A stretch of 64,000 nucleotides of DNA from Regnicoccus frigidus (GTDB taxonomy: Bacteria; Cyanobacteriota; Cyanobacteriia; PCC-6307; Cyanobiaceae): NCBI GenBank assembly GCA_025194985.1, contig JAOANE010000054.1, positions 231,826 to 295,825 of the forward strand, given 5' to 3'. The notes below the pieces were generated by a model. The model was not told where the DNA came from and did no database searches. It worked only from the letters and a program-made list of their open reading frames with translations. The translations under genes were made by a program, and so were the position numbers. Every line of letters begins with the position of its first letter. The stretch's first letter is position 1. Positions 54,124-62,958 of the stretch are shown one piece after another.

Positions 54124-55026
54124 ATGGCCGTGGCGGTGAGCACGGGTTTTGATTTCGCTGCCTACCTGGAGGCCTCGCGCTTGCGTGTCGATGCGGCCCT
54201 TGATGGCGCCCTCGGACCGGAGCGGCCGGAGTCACTGCGGGAGGCGATGCGCTACTCCCTGCTGGCCGGCGGCAAGCGCCTGCGCCCGATCCTCTGCCTG
54301 GCCAGCTGTGAACTGGCTGGCGGAGACAGTGCCCTGGCCCTGCCCACCGCCGTGGCCCTGGAGATGGTCCACACCATGTCGTTGATCCATGACGACCTTC
54401 CCGCCATGGACAACGACGACCTGCGCCGCGGTCGCCCCACCAATCACAAGGTGTTCGGCGAAGCCAACGCCATCCTTGCCGGTGATGCCCTGCTCACCCG
54501 CGCCTTCGAGATGGTGGCGCGACGCAGCCCGGCGGTGCCGGCCGAGCGCTTGCTGAAGGTGGTTGGTGAGCTCTCTCTGGCCGCCGGTGCTCCTGGACTG
54601 GTCGGCGGCCAGGTCGTGGATCTGGAATCGGAGGGCCAGCCGGTGGATCTGGGCACGCTCGAGTACATCCATCTGCATAAAACAGGGGCGCTGCTGCGGG
54701 CCTCGGTGCTGAGCGGTGCCCTGATTGCCGGCGCCCCGGAGCCCCTACTCGATGCCCTTGGCCGGTTCGCCCGCGGCATCGGCCTGGCGTTCCAGATCAT
54801 CGATGACATCCTCGATCTGACCGCCAGCAGTGAGGTGCTCGGCAAGACCGCCGGCAAGGATCTGACGGCCGACAAAACCACCTATCCCAAGCTGCTTGGG
54901 CTGGAGGAATCCCGCCAGCGGGCTGATTTGCTGGTGACTGAAGCCAAGCAGGCCCTTCTCCCCTGGCAGGCCAAGGCCCAGCCCCTGCTCGCTCTGGCTG
55001 ACTACATCACGAGTCGGGATCGATGA
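54124..55026 (+). CDS. crtE: Geranylgeranyl diphosphate synthase
   Basis: 300 residues from ATG 54124. The first aspartate-rich motif is IHDDLPAMDNDDLRRGRPTNH and the second is FQIIDDILDLTASSEVLGKTAGKD. An active-site lysine region, LLAGGKRLRPILCLAS, lies near residue 50. The protein lengthens FPP/IPP units to the C20 precursor of phytol, carotenoids and quinone tails. Farnesyl rather than geranylgeranyl diphosphate synthase is possible from sequence alone, but cyanobacterial context favours CrtE. It overlaps the next gene by four bases. Confidence 0.93.
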   Translation: MAVAVSTGFDFAAYLEASRLRVDAALDGALGPERPESLREAMRYSLLAGGKRLRPILCLASCELAGGDSALALPTAVALEMVHTMSLIHDDLPAMDNDDLRRGRPTNHKVFGEANAILAGDALLTRAFEMVARRSPAVPAERLLKVVGELSLAAGAPGLVGGQVVDLESEGQPVDLGTLEYIHLHKTGALLRASVLSGALIAGAPEPLLDALGRFARGIGLAFQIIDDILDLTASSEVLGKTAGKDLTADKTTYPKLLGLEESRQRADLLVTEAKQALLPWQAKAQPLLALADYITSRDR

Positions 55027-55613
55027 GCGTGCTCTCTGCGGGAGGCTCGATTCCCCAGCAGCTGCTGGGCAACGGCGTGCTGGCCTGGGCCCTGGCGGCC
55101 TGTGGCCTGGCCCAGCTCGCCAAAGTGCTGGTCGAACTGGTGCTGTATCAACGCTGGCGGCCGGCGGTCCTGCTCGAAACCGGCGGAATGCCGTCGAGTC
55201 ACTCGGCCCTGGTCACCGGCGCAGCCGCCGGCACCGGCTGGCAGCTGGGCTTTGATGACCCCCTCTTTGCCCTGGCCTGCGCCGTTGCCTTTGTGGTGAT
55301 GTACGACGCAACCGGTGTGCGCTACGCCGCCGGCCTGCAGGCCAAACGGATCAACAGCCTTCCTGCGGCGCTCTGGCAGGAGGCCAGCGTGAATCAACCA
55401 ACAGACCTCCCAGCAGACCAACCGGCAGATCTATCGGACAAGCTTCCGGTCACGGCTGCGGCAACGGCGCTTCTCAAGGAAACCCTGGGCCACACCCGCC
55501 TCGAGGTGCTCGTCGGCAGCCTGATCGGTCCGGCGATCGCCCTCTGTGGCCTGGCCTTGGCCGGCTCCCCCCTGCAGATCGCCCGGGGCTGGGGCTGGCT
55601 TCCCATCGGTTGA
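55023..55613 (+). CDS. Divergent PAP2 family membrane protein (DUF212)
   Basis: 196 residues, ATG 55023 overlapping the crtE stop. It has four or five helices with the family motif LLETGGMPSSHSALVTGAAAGTG, similar to the PAP2 phosphatase PSSHS element, and VVMYDATGVRYAAGLQA. DUF212 proteins are assumed to act on phosphate-bearing lipids. The coupling to crtE suggests a prenyl phosphate substrate, which is inference. An insert of about 35 residues rich in Asp, Pro and Thr (PTDLPADQPADLSDK) breaks the usual C-terminal part. Confidence 0.85.
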   Translation: MSVLSAGGSIPQQLLGNGVLAWALAACGLAQLAKVLVELVLYQRWRPAVLLETGGMPSSHSALVTGAAAGTGWQLGFDDPLFALACAVAFVVMYDATGVRYAAGLQAKRINSLPAALWQEASVNQPTDLPADQPADLSDKLPVTAAATALLKETLGHTRLEVLVGSLIGPAIALCGLALAGSPLQIARGWGWLPIG

Positions 55614-57088
55614 GTGGCTCGGATCGGTTGAGGGGCCCCGGTCCGGCCGCAGCGGTTGCGCTCACCGCCGGCCAGCAACGGGCCGTTGAGGCCTTCGTCA
55701 GCTGGCTGGCCAGGCCTGCGGATGGCACCCCCTTCGTGCTCAGTGGCTATGCCGGCACCGGCAAGACCTTTCTGTCGATGGCGTTTCTGGCCCATGTTGA
55801 GCAGCTTGGCCTCTGCTGGACGGTGGTGGCCCCGACCCACAAGGCGGTCAGCGTGCTGCGCCATTACCTCGACCTCAGCGGCTTGCGGGCCACCTGGCAT
55901 CCCTCCACCCTGCACCGCCTGCTGCGGCTGAAGTTGCGGCGCCAGGGTGGCCGCGAAGTCTGCGAGGCCACCGAGCAGACGGCTGTGGCCCTCGAACACC
56001 TGGGCCTGGTGCTGATCGATGAGGCCTCGATGGTGGATGGCCAGCTGCTGGAGATCGCCCTGCAAGGCGCCCATCCCTTTGCCACCCGCCTGGTGTTTGT
56101 GGGTGATCCGGCCCAGTTGCCCCCCGTTGGCGCCCCCTCCAGTCCGGTGTTTGAGATCGAGCGGGCCCACCGCTGCGCCCTGAGCGAGGTGGTGCGCCAC
56201 CAGGGGCCGGTGCTTCGCCTCGCCACTGGCCTGCGCGAGCAGCGCCTGCCTTGCCGGCTCCCGCCCCTGCTTCCGGTGATGCGCCAGCAGGGAGGGCTGG
56301 TGGCGCTGCTGGAGCGTCAGCCCTGGCTGGAGGCGGCCCAGGCCGCCCTGCGCCGGGCGGCCGAATGTGACAACCCCGATCAGGCCCGGATCCTCTGTTA
56401 CACCAACCGCTCGCTTGAGCAGCTGGTGCCCCTGGCCCGTCGCGCCATCCATGGCGCCATGGCTGATCAGTTGCCGGTGCTGCCCGGCGAAGTGCTGCTC
56501 ACCCGCCAGGCGGTGATGGCACCGGCCTGCCCGCAGGGTGAGGAGGGTGGCGAAGAACCCGACATGGTGCTGGCCTCGAATCGGGAGCTGGTGGTGCGCG
56601 ATGTCACTCCGGAGCGCTGTGACCTGGCCGGCTTCGGCGTCAGTGGCGGCCCCGTGATCGACACCCAGGTGGTGGCTGTGGAGAGCAGCGAGACGCCACT
56701 CTCGCTGCGGCTCCTTCCCCCGCCTGGATCGTTGGGGCGCCGGCAGCTTGAGGCGGTGCTGGCCCGCCTGGCGGCGGAAGCCCGCGAGGCGGGCAAAAAA
56801 GAAGGCCGCAGCCTCTGGCGGCGCTACTTCCTGGTGCGCGATTCCTTCGCCTCACTGGGTCCTGCTGCTGTGATGACCGTGCACCGCAGCCAGGGCAGCA
56901 GTTTCTCCGAAGTGTTCATCGATGCCGATGTCTTCTGGCCCCGCGATCCCCTGCTCCGCCGTCAGTTGATCTATGTGGCGGTCAGCCGGGCCCGTACGGC
57001 GGTCTGGATGGTGGGCTCCAAAGGCAGCGAAGCCGACGCGGACCACTGGCGGCGCTGGTTGGAGGAGGAGGAAACAGGCGATGGCTAA
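55610..57088 (+). CDS. RecD-like DNA helicase (superfamily 1)
   Basis: 492 residues, TTG 55610 overlapping the previous stop. Walker A FVLSGYAGTGKTFLSMAF is near residue 45, with motif Ia VVAPTHKAVSVLR, Walker B LVLIDEASMVDGQLL and motif III VFVGDPAQLPPVG. A late UvrD-like part has MTVHRSQGSSFSEVFID and YVAVSRARTAVWMVG (motif VI). It lacks RecBC partners here, so it resembles the stand-alone RecD-like AAA helicases. A role in DNA repair or replication is likely. It is convergent with the GAP-family gene, 35 bases apart. Confidence 0.9.
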   Translation: MSGSDRLRGPGPAAAVALTAGQQRAVEAFVSWLARPADGTPFVLSGYAGTGKTFLSMAFLAHVEQLGLCWTVVAPTHKAVSVLRHYLDLSGLRATWHPSTLHRLLRLKLRRQGGREVCEATEQTAVALEHLGLVLIDEASMVDGQLLEIALQGAHPFATRLVFVGDPAQLPPVGAPSSPVFEIERAHRCALSEVVRHQGPVLRLATGLREQRLPCRLPPLLPVMRQQGGLVALLERQPWLEAAQAALRRAAECDNPDQARILCYTNRSLEQLVPLARRAIHGAMADQLPVLPGEVLLTRQAVMAPACPQGEEGGEEPDMVLASNRELVVRDVTPERCDLAGFGVSGGPVIDTQVVAVESSETPLSLRLLPPPGSLGRRQLEAVLARLAAEAREAGKKEGRSLWRRYFLVRDSFASLGPAAVMTVHRSQGSSFSEVFIDADVFWPRDPLLRRQLIYVAVSRARTAVWMVGSKGSEADADHWRRWLEEEETGDG

Positions 57089-57123
57089 GGGCCCGATCAA
57101 CTCAGCTTCAGCCGAACTCAGCC

Positions 57124-57810
57124 TCAGCTCAGCCGCAGGCCCTCGATCCCTTGCCAGCCCAGGTAGCCGGCCAGCGCCAGGCTGAGGCCGCCCACCACCA
57201 GATCGCTGCGTGCCAGCAGCAGGGCCTTGCCCCGCTCCAGCAGCGGCAGGATCCCCTGCCGGTTCAGCACCACAGCCAGGTAGGGCAGCAGCAACAGCAG
57301 GCTGGCGGCCACGGTGAACAGGGCCGCGAGGATCCACTCCTGGCGCCAGGCCAGCCCGGCGGCGAGCAGGGCGGCGGCCGCCTTGGCCACCAGAAAGACA
57401 TCGTCGGGGCTGATCACTTCGAGGCCCGCACTGGCGCCGATCAGCAGCGGCAACGGCAAGCTGCTGAGGCGATCGAGCTGTTTGGACCAGGCCGGCGGCT
57501 CCTTGAGACCCTGCTTGCTCGGCAGCAGTTCGCGCAGCCCGAGGGCCAGCAGGGCACCGGCACCGAGCAGGTCCAGGCCGGTGCGGTGGCTGGTGCCCTG
57601 CTCCATGCTCAGCAGAAAGCCGTGGCCCACGGTGAGCAGCAGGCCCACCATCAGCGCGATTGTCACCATCCAACCGAGCACGAACAGTCCTCCCCGCCGC
57701 AACGGGTTGGCACCGAGCAGCAACAGAAACAGCAGGCCGATGTGGATCGGGCTGAGGCTGACGCCGCTGCCATAGGCGATCAGCTCGCCCCAGAGACCGA
57801 CCTGGTTCAT
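57124..57810 (-). CDS. GAP family membrane protein (SfLAP-like)
   Basis: 228 residues from ATG 57810. Six hydrophobic helices are seen, starting with GSGVSLSPIHIGLLFLLLLGANPLRRG, a hallmark of the GAP/SfLAP family, then GWMVTIALMVGLLLTVGHG, and a late ISPDDVFLVAKAAAAL. The LysE-like fold suggests small-molecule export; mycobacterial relatives move glycolipids. It lies five bases after the histidine phosphatase stop on the same strand, at the end of the zwf-opcA-cobB run. Confidence 0.8.
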   Translation of the reverse strand: MNQVGLWGELIAYGSGVSLSPIHIGLLFLLLLGANPLRRGGLFVLGWMVTIALMVGLLLTVGHGFLLSMEQGTSHRTGLDLLGAGALLALGLRELLPSKQGLKEPPAWSKQLDRLSSLPLPLLIGASAGLEVISPDDVFLVAKAAAALLAAGLAWRQEWILAALFTVAASLLLLLPYLAVVLNRQGILPLLERGKALLLARSDLVVGGLSLALAGYLGWQGIEGLRLS

Positions 57811-57814
57811 CGGC

Positions 57815-58426
57815 TCAGCTGGCAGGGGTGGGGGCATTCCAGCGCAGGATCACCCGTTGTTCCCGTTCGTGACCGAGCACGCTGACCGTACCGGTGGCCA
57901 GCGACAGCAGGCCGCCGCCGGCGGCCCCCAGGCCCAGCCAGCAACCCCCCAGGGCCCGCAGGATGTGTCCGTGGGCAAACAGCGCCACCCGTTGGCCGGG
58001 AGCCGGCACCAGGGCCAGGGCCAAGGCGATCACCCGCTGGCAGCGCTGATCCACCTGGGCCACACTCTCGCCGCCTGGGCAACCATGGCTCCAGGCACTC
58101 CAACCGGGGATCTGCTGGCGAATTTCGGCGGTGGTGATGCCCTCGTAGTCGCCGTAGTCCCACTCGCGCAGATCCTCACAGGGCAGGGCGGCGCCGGCCA
58201 GCCCCGCCAGCTCGCAGGTCTGACGGGCCCGCAGCAGCGGGCTGCAGAGCACCGCTGCGAAGCTGAGGGGAGAGAGCACCGAAGCCAGGGCGCGGGCCTC
58301 GTCTTCGCCATCGGGCAACAAGGCCAGATCGGTAGTGCCGGTGTGGCGCCCCTGGCGGGCCCAGGTGGTGGCGCCGTGGCGTAACAACCACAGCTCCGAC
58401 GTGGGGTGTTGGTGGGAGGTCGTCAA
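57815..58426 (-). CDS. Histidine phosphatase family protein
   Basis: 203 residues from TTG 58426; no ATG is available in the right place. The active-site motif is LWLLRHGATTWARQGRHTGTTDLALL, with catalytic Glu in LREWDYGDYEGITTAEI and the second His in VALFAHGHILRALGG. This is the broad phosphoglycerate-mutase-like family. The neighbour cobB raises the idea of an alpha-ribazole phosphatase (CobC), but a sugar-phosphate or other target is equally possible. It starts 35 bases after cobB on the same strand. Confidence 0.85.
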   Translation of the reverse strand: MTTSHQHPTSELWLLRHGATTWARQGRHTGTTDLALLPDGEDEARALASVLSPLSFAAVLCSPLLRARQTCELAGLAGAALPCEDLREWDYGDYEGITTAEIRQQIPGWSAWSHGCPGGESVAQVDQRCQRVIALALALVPAPGQRVALFAHGHILRALGGCWLGLGAAGGGLLSLATGTVSVLGHEREQRVILRWNAPTPAS

Positions 58427-58461
58427 GGGTCGATTGGTGAAAAACGAACGGCGTGCCGGCT

Positions 58462-59913
58462 TCAGGTTGCCGCATGGGCGGGGGCCAGCGGCTGGGCGGC
58501 GGCGGCGGCGGCCCCCAGGCGATGGCAGATCTGGGCGCAGCCGCTCCAGTGCAGGTGCAGCCAGCTGGCATGCAGGTTCGGCCGGCTCCAGCCCTCCGGC
58601 CGTTGCGGCCAGCCCCAGCCTTCGAGCTGCCAGAGCGCTGGCTCCGCCCCAGGCCGCCTGAGGCCCGCTGGCTGCAGCTCCCAGCGGTGGAATTCGTGGC
58701 CGCAGAGGCTCTCCCCCTGGCGGACCAGCAGGCCGTCGGCCAGGGGGCTGGCCTGGCGATAGCCCAGCTGCAGGGCGCCGCGCCGGGCTGAGAACGGCAA
58801 CAGCCCCGCCATGGCGTGGGCCCCGCCGTTGTCGTCCACCAGCTGCTCGCCGAGCAGCAGCAGGCCGCCGCACTCGGCATAGATCGGCAATCCGGCCGCG
58901 GCGGCACGGCGCAATTCAGCAAGGCTGCGGCCACTGGCTGCCAGAGCGGCGGCGTGCAGTTCTGGGTAGCCCCCAGGCAGGATCACGCCCTGGCAGCCGG
59001 CTGGCAGGGGCTCATCGGCCAGCGGTTGCCAGGGCAGCAGCGCCAGGCCGAGCCCGGCCAGCAGCTCACTGGCTTCGGGGTAGCGGAAGTGAAAGGCGGC
59101 ATCGCTGGCGATCGCCAGGCGCACCGGCTGGACCTTGGCGTTGGCCTGGGACTGGGCCCGCGGCTGAGGCTGCGGGCTGGCCTGCTTCAGGCACCAGCGA
59201 ATCGGATCCTGGCTGTGGCCCGCAGGGCCTGGGTTGGGCGGCGGCTCCAGCAGCGGCAGCAGCCGGCCGAGATCGAGGTGGCGCTCAGCCAGATCGGACC
59301 AGGCCTCCAGGCTGGACTCGACGTCTTCGAGCTCGTGGGCGGGGAGCAAGCCCAGGTGCCGTGAGGGCAAGTTGAGGCTGGGGTGGCGGGGCAGCACCCC
59401 CAACAGCGGCATGGCGATGGCCGCCAGGGCTTCGCTGAGCAGGGCCTGATGTCGCTCGGTGCTGACGCCGTTGAGCACGACCCCGGCAACGTGGAGGCTG
59501 GCGAGATGGTCGCGGAAGCCGCTCACCAGGGCGGCCACGGATCCAGCCTGGCGGCTGGCCTCCACCACCAGCACCACAGGCAGCTCAAGGCTCAAGGCCA
59601 GTTCAGCCGAGCTGCCCTCCAGGCCAGGTCCCCGGCCATCGAAGAGGCCCATCACCCCTTCCACCAGGCAGTGATCGGCCTGCCGCCCCCACCAGGGGAA
59701 GCTGCGCTGCACCCAGTCGGAGCCACAGAGCAGTTTGTCGAGGTTGCGGCAGGGCCGGCCGCTGGCCAGGCTGAGCAGCTGGGGATCGAGGTAATCCGGT
59801 CCCACCTTGAAGGTTTGGATCGTCTCGCCCCGCTGGCGCACCAATGCCGTCAGGCAGAGGCTGAGCAGGGTTTTGCCGCTGCCGCTGCAGGGGGCCGCAA
59901 TCAAACAGGCCAT
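58462..59913 (-). CDS. cobB: Cobyrinic acid a,c-diamide synthase
   Basis: 483 residues. The N-terminal ATP-binding domain opens MACLIAAPCSGSGKTLLSLCL (P loop) and has TFKVGPDYLDPQ and CLVEGVMGLFDG. The C-terminal class I glutamine amidotransferase-like domain has PGGYPELHAAALA, the nucleophile Cys in AECGGLLLLG, and a His near GHEFHRWEL. It amidates two side chains of the corrin ring, using glutamine. The start follows the opcA stop by 24 bases. Together with cobD and cbiX this shows corrinoid synthesis; CobB/CbiA naming follows the anaerobic-type CbiX. Confidence 0.93.
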   Translation of the reverse strand: MACLIAAPCSGSGKTLLSLCLTALVRQRGETIQTFKVGPDYLDPQLLSLASGRPCRNLDKLLCGSDWVQRSFPWWGRQADHCLVEGVMGLFDGRGPGLEGSSAELALSLELPVVLVVEASRQAGSVAALVSGFRDHLASLHVAGVVLNGVSTERHQALLSEALAAIAMPLLGVLPRHPSLNLPSRHLGLLPAHELEDVESSLEAWSDLAERHLDLGRLLPLLEPPPNPGPAGHSQDPIRWCLKQASPQPQPRAQSQANAKVQPVRLAIASDAAFHFRYPEASELLAGLGLALLPWQPLADEPLPAGCQGVILPGGYPELHAAALAASGRSLAELRRAAAAGLPIYAECGGLLLLGEQLVDDNGGAHAMAGLLPFSARRGALQLGYRQASPLADGLLVRQGESLCGHEFHRWELQPAGLRRPGAEPALWQLEGWGWPQRPEGWSRPNLHASWLHLHWSGCAQICHRLGAAAAAAQPLAPAHAAT

Positions 59914-59937
59914 GCCGGCGGGTCGTCGGGACGCGGA

Positions 59938-61239
59938 TCAAAGAGGCAGCAGCTTGGCAGCCAGGGGCGCGGCGGCGGCGAGCAGGGGATTGGTGGAGTC
60001 GTGTCCACCGCTGAGCAAGCGGGCCATCTCCATCTCCTCGCTGTCCCCCGAGACGCTCACCACCTCCTCGGCCAGTTCCATCGTCGCCACCCCACCGGCT
60101 TCGAGGCGCATGCAGCCGCCCGATTCGGAGCAGAGGATCACGCACAGCGGTTTTTTCCCCTGCGGGCAACAGATCAGCCGCAGACCAACGAGGGCACCGG
60201 GATGGCTGTTGGGAATCCCCACGGGAACGGACATCAGCCGCACCTGGACGCTCTCGCCATCGGAGCGCTGGAATTCAGCTCCGATGCCCACATCCAGGCC
60301 GTCGGCGGGGATCTGGTAGCTGTTCAGAAGATGCCAACCGAGCCGATCGGCGATCCAGGCCGCCAGCAGCAAGCCCTGCACCGGGTGCGTTCCTTCCACG
60401 TCGATGTCGAGCTGCACCACCTTGTTGAGGGCCTCACGGCGGCCGGGCGGATCGAAGACCATCGCCAGGGATTCGGTCCAGCCGCGCTGCCGCAACCAGT
60501 TGAGGTCGTTCACCGCTCGTCCGGTGGCGATCATGTCCACCAAGACATCGAGGCAGCGGCGGGGATTCCCGATCGAGCTGTCGAGCACAACCCGCCGGTT
60601 GGGCAGAGCCAGGGCTTCGAGCAGATCGGGGGATTCATCGAGAGATCCGTTCCACCACACCCAGCAAGGGAGCTCCTCCGCCACCAGCGGACCCACAAGG
60701 GCCAGGCCTTGCTCGATGGCGCCCTTGCCGCCCCGCAGTACGACCACGTCGCCACAGGCCGGTGGGCTGCCACTGCTCTCCTCCGGTAGGGGGCAGTAGG
60801 CGGCCACCAGCGTTTCCAGCGGGTGGTCTTCGCGCAGGGTCGGGGCCAGGGTGATCAGCCGGCGCGGGCGGTGGGCACTTATCGCCTGGTCCACAAACTG
60901 ACCGCGCAGATCCTCGGCCTTGTGTTCACCCGGTTGCTCACCCAGGGCGTGGGACAGCTCGGGGGCCATCGGAGCGGTGCAGAGCGGCAAGCCGCAATCC
61001 GCTGTGACCGAGCGGGCGGCGGCGAAGAGCTCCTTGTTGAGCAGGCCGTTGATCGGCCCGTCGATGTGGCCGGTGCGGATCAGCTGCTGCTGCAGCCACG
61101 ACGGCTCCCAGACCACCAGGGTGAAGGTGGAGGCTCCGGTGGAGGCGTCGAGTTCGCTGCCCCACAGATGCTCGAGATAATTCGGCACCTCGTCAGGGGA
61201 GAGTTCGAGCGGGGCCTGAAGGGTGAGCTGGGGGGACAT
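59938..61239 (-). CDS. opcA: OpcA, glucose-6-phosphate dehydrogenase assembly protein
   Basis: 433 residues, ATG 61239. The start is PQLTLQAPLELSPDEVPNYLEHLW, followed by a large alpha/beta domain with RPRRLITLAPTLREDHPLETLVAAYCP, CGDVVVLRGG and VRLMSVPVGIPNSHPGALVGLRLIC. These fit OpcA, the thioredoxin-sensitive activator of cyanobacterial G6PDH. It is encoded 46 bases after zwf on the same strand, which is the standard pairing. The redox-active cysteines are not firmly assignable from sequence alone. Confidence 0.94.
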   Translation of the reverse strand: MSPQLTLQAPLELSPDEVPNYLEHLWGSELDASTGASTFTLVVWEPSWLQQQLIRTGHIDGPINGLLNKELFAAARSVTADCGLPLCTAPMAPELSHALGEQPGEHKAEDLRGQFVDQAISAHRPRRLITLAPTLREDHPLETLVAAYCPLPEESSGSPPACGDVVVLRGGKGAIEQGLALVGPLVAEELPCWVWWNGSLDESPDLLEALALPNRRVVLDSSIGNPRRCLDVLVDMIATGRAVNDLNWLRQRGWTESLAMVFDPPGRREALNKVVQLDIDVEGTHPVQGLLLAAWIADRLGWHLLNSYQIPADGLDVGIGAEFQRSDGESVQVRLMSVPVGIPNSHPGALVGLRLICCPQGKKPLCVILCSESGGCMRLEAGGVATMELAEEVVSVSGDSEEMEMARLLSGGHDSTNPLLAAAAPLAAKLLPL

Positions 61240-61285
61240 CGGGGCGAGCGCAGGGAGGGTCGGCGGTTGGTCAGGTGTCTGGAGC

Positions 61286-62809
61286 TCAGGGACGGCGCCA
61301 CATCAGGCCGTCGGAGGCCAGCAGGCTGTCGGCGGCACCGGGTCCCCAGGTGCCGGCCTCGTAGGGCTGAACCGGCAACTGCCAGGGGCTGTCCTCGATC
61401 AGCTCCAGCAGCGGCGTGTACAGCCGCCAGGCGGCTTCCACTTCATCCGCACGGGTGTAGAGGGTGGGGTCACCCAGCATGGCGTCGGCCAGCAGGCGCA
61501 CGTAGCCCTCGTCAGACGGTTCCCCGAAAGATTCGTCGTAGGAAAAGTGCATGTCGACCGGTCGGCTGCGCATGCCTGAACCCGGCGCCTTCACATCAAA
61601 AACAAAGCCAGCGCCTTCATCGGGCTGGATGCGCAGGATCAGCTGGTTGGCCGTTGGGCTGCCGCCGGCGGCATCGAAGAGGTGGACGGGAGCTTCCCGG
61701 AAGGTGAGCACCACCTCGGAGAGCCGCTTCGGCAGGCGTTTGCCCGTGCGCAGATAGAAGGGCACGCCTTGCCAGCGCCAGTTGTCGATGAACAGCTTCA
61801 TCGCCACATAGGTTTCGGTGGTGCTGTTCGGGTTCACGCCCGGCTCGTCGCGGTAGGCCTTGAACGGGTCGCTGGGGCTGCCGCCGGCGCTGTACTGCCC
61901 GCGCACGCAGCATTTCCAGGGCTCCGTGTTGTTGGCCAGGCGGGCGGCCTGCAGCACCTTGGCCTTTTCGTTGCGGATCGCTTCGGGGTCGAAACGGCCT
62001 GGCGCTTCCATCGTGGTGAGCGCCAGCATCTGGGTGAGGTGGTTCTGGACCATGTCGCGCAGGGCGCCGGAACTCTCGTAGTAGCCGGCCCTTTCCTCCA
62101 CCCCCACGGTTTCAGCGGCGGTGATCTGCACGCTGGAGATGAAATTGCGGTTCCAGATTGGCTCGAAGATCGTGTTGGCGAAGCGCAGCACCAGAATGTT
62201 CTGGACCGTCTCCTTGCCCAGGTAGTGGTCGATTCGGAAGACCTGATTCTCCTGGGCGCAGGCCCGCACGATCCGGTTGAGCTTCTCGGCGCTGCCGTAA
62301 TCGCGGCCGAATGGTTTTTCGATCACCACCCGGCTGCGCTTCGGGTCGCTCAGCAGGCCGGCGTCGGCGAGGGCGCGGCAGCCGCTGCCGTAAAAATCAG
62401 GTGAAACGGAGAGATAGAAGGTGCGGTTGCCCCGCGTGGCCCGCAGGCGGTCGAGGCCATCGAGGCGATCGGCCAGGCGCAGAAGCTGCTCGCTCTGCTG
62501 CAGGTCGACCGGTTCGTAGTAGAGGTTTCCAGCGAATTGCTCCCAGTCGCGGGGGTGATCACGGATCGTGTCAGCCAGCGCCTCGGCCATCTTGCCGCGG
62601 AAGTCGTCGTCACTCCAGGGGCGTCGAGCACAGCCGAGGATGACGAACTCGCTGGGCAACCGCCTCTGGCGGAACAGCTCGAACAGCGCAGGCACAAGCT
62701 TGCGGTGGGTGAGATCGCCGCTGGCACCGAAGATCACCAGGCACTGGGGCGAGATCACGCGCTCCTGGCGCAACCCGACCCTGAGTGGATTGGTGAGGGT
62801 GCTGGTCAT
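61286..62809 (-). CDS. zwf: Glucose-6-phosphate 1-dehydrogenase
   Basis: 507 residues. The NADP site VIFGASGDLTHRKLVPAL (about 26-43) and the catalytic RIDHYLGKETVQNILVLRFAN segment with its His are complete. FEPIWNRNFISSVQITAAE and RYDEPGVNPNSTTETYVA-type substrate regions follow. It makes NADPH and 6-phosphogluconate in the oxidative pentose phosphate pathway, which runs in the dark and is tuned by OpcA. The gene starts downstream of the petH terminator by about 90 bases, so it has its own promoter, and heads a run with opcA and cobB. Confidence 0.97.
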   Translation of the reverse strand: MTSTLTNPLRVGLRQERVISPQCLVIFGASGDLTHRKLVPALFELFRQRRLPSEFVILGCARRPWSDDDFRGKMAEALADTIRDHPRDWEQFAGNLYYEPVDLQQSEQLLRLADRLDGLDRLRATRGNRTFYLSVSPDFYGSGCRALADAGLLSDPKRSRVVIEKPFGRDYGSAEKLNRIVRACAQENQVFRIDHYLGKETVQNILVLRFANTIFEPIWNRNFISSVQITAAETVGVEERAGYYESSGALRDMVQNHLTQMLALTTMEAPGRFDPEAIRNEKAKVLQAARLANNTEPWKCCVRGQYSAGGSPSDPFKAYRDEPGVNPNSTTETYVAMKLFIDNWRWQGVPFYLRTGKRLPKRLSEVVLTFREAPVHLFDAAGGSPTANQLILRIQPDEGAGFVFDVKAPGSGMRSRPVDMHFSYDESFGEPSDEGYVRLLADAMLGDPTLYTRADEVEAAWRLYTPLLELIEDSPWQLPVQPYEAGTWGPGAADSLLASDGLMWRRP

Positions 62810-62899
62810 GGAGAGGGCGTCATTCAGGCTGATCTACCCACAAAAGCTGGCAGGACGGCACCTGCGCAGCGTTGCCGGCAGATTTGTGCTGGTTTCGGC

Positions 62900-62926
62900 A
62901 AAAAATGGCCTGCCCGTAGGCAAGCC
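62900..62926 (-). terminator. Rho-independent terminator of petH
   Basis: On the minus strand ggcttgcc pairs with ggcaggcc (plus 62919-62926 with 62907-62914, one G-U pair) around the loop tacg, followed by a T tract (plus A run 62900-62905). It is 32 bases after the petH stop and before zwf. Confidence 0.88.
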
Positions 62927-62958
62927 AAGAGCGTCAAACCCAGCGGCTGAAACCCGTT

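Noticed and set aside
62810..62958. Cobalamin riboswitch upstream of the zwf-opcA-cobB run
   Set aside because: I looked for the B12 box and its conserved core and saw only the petH terminator.
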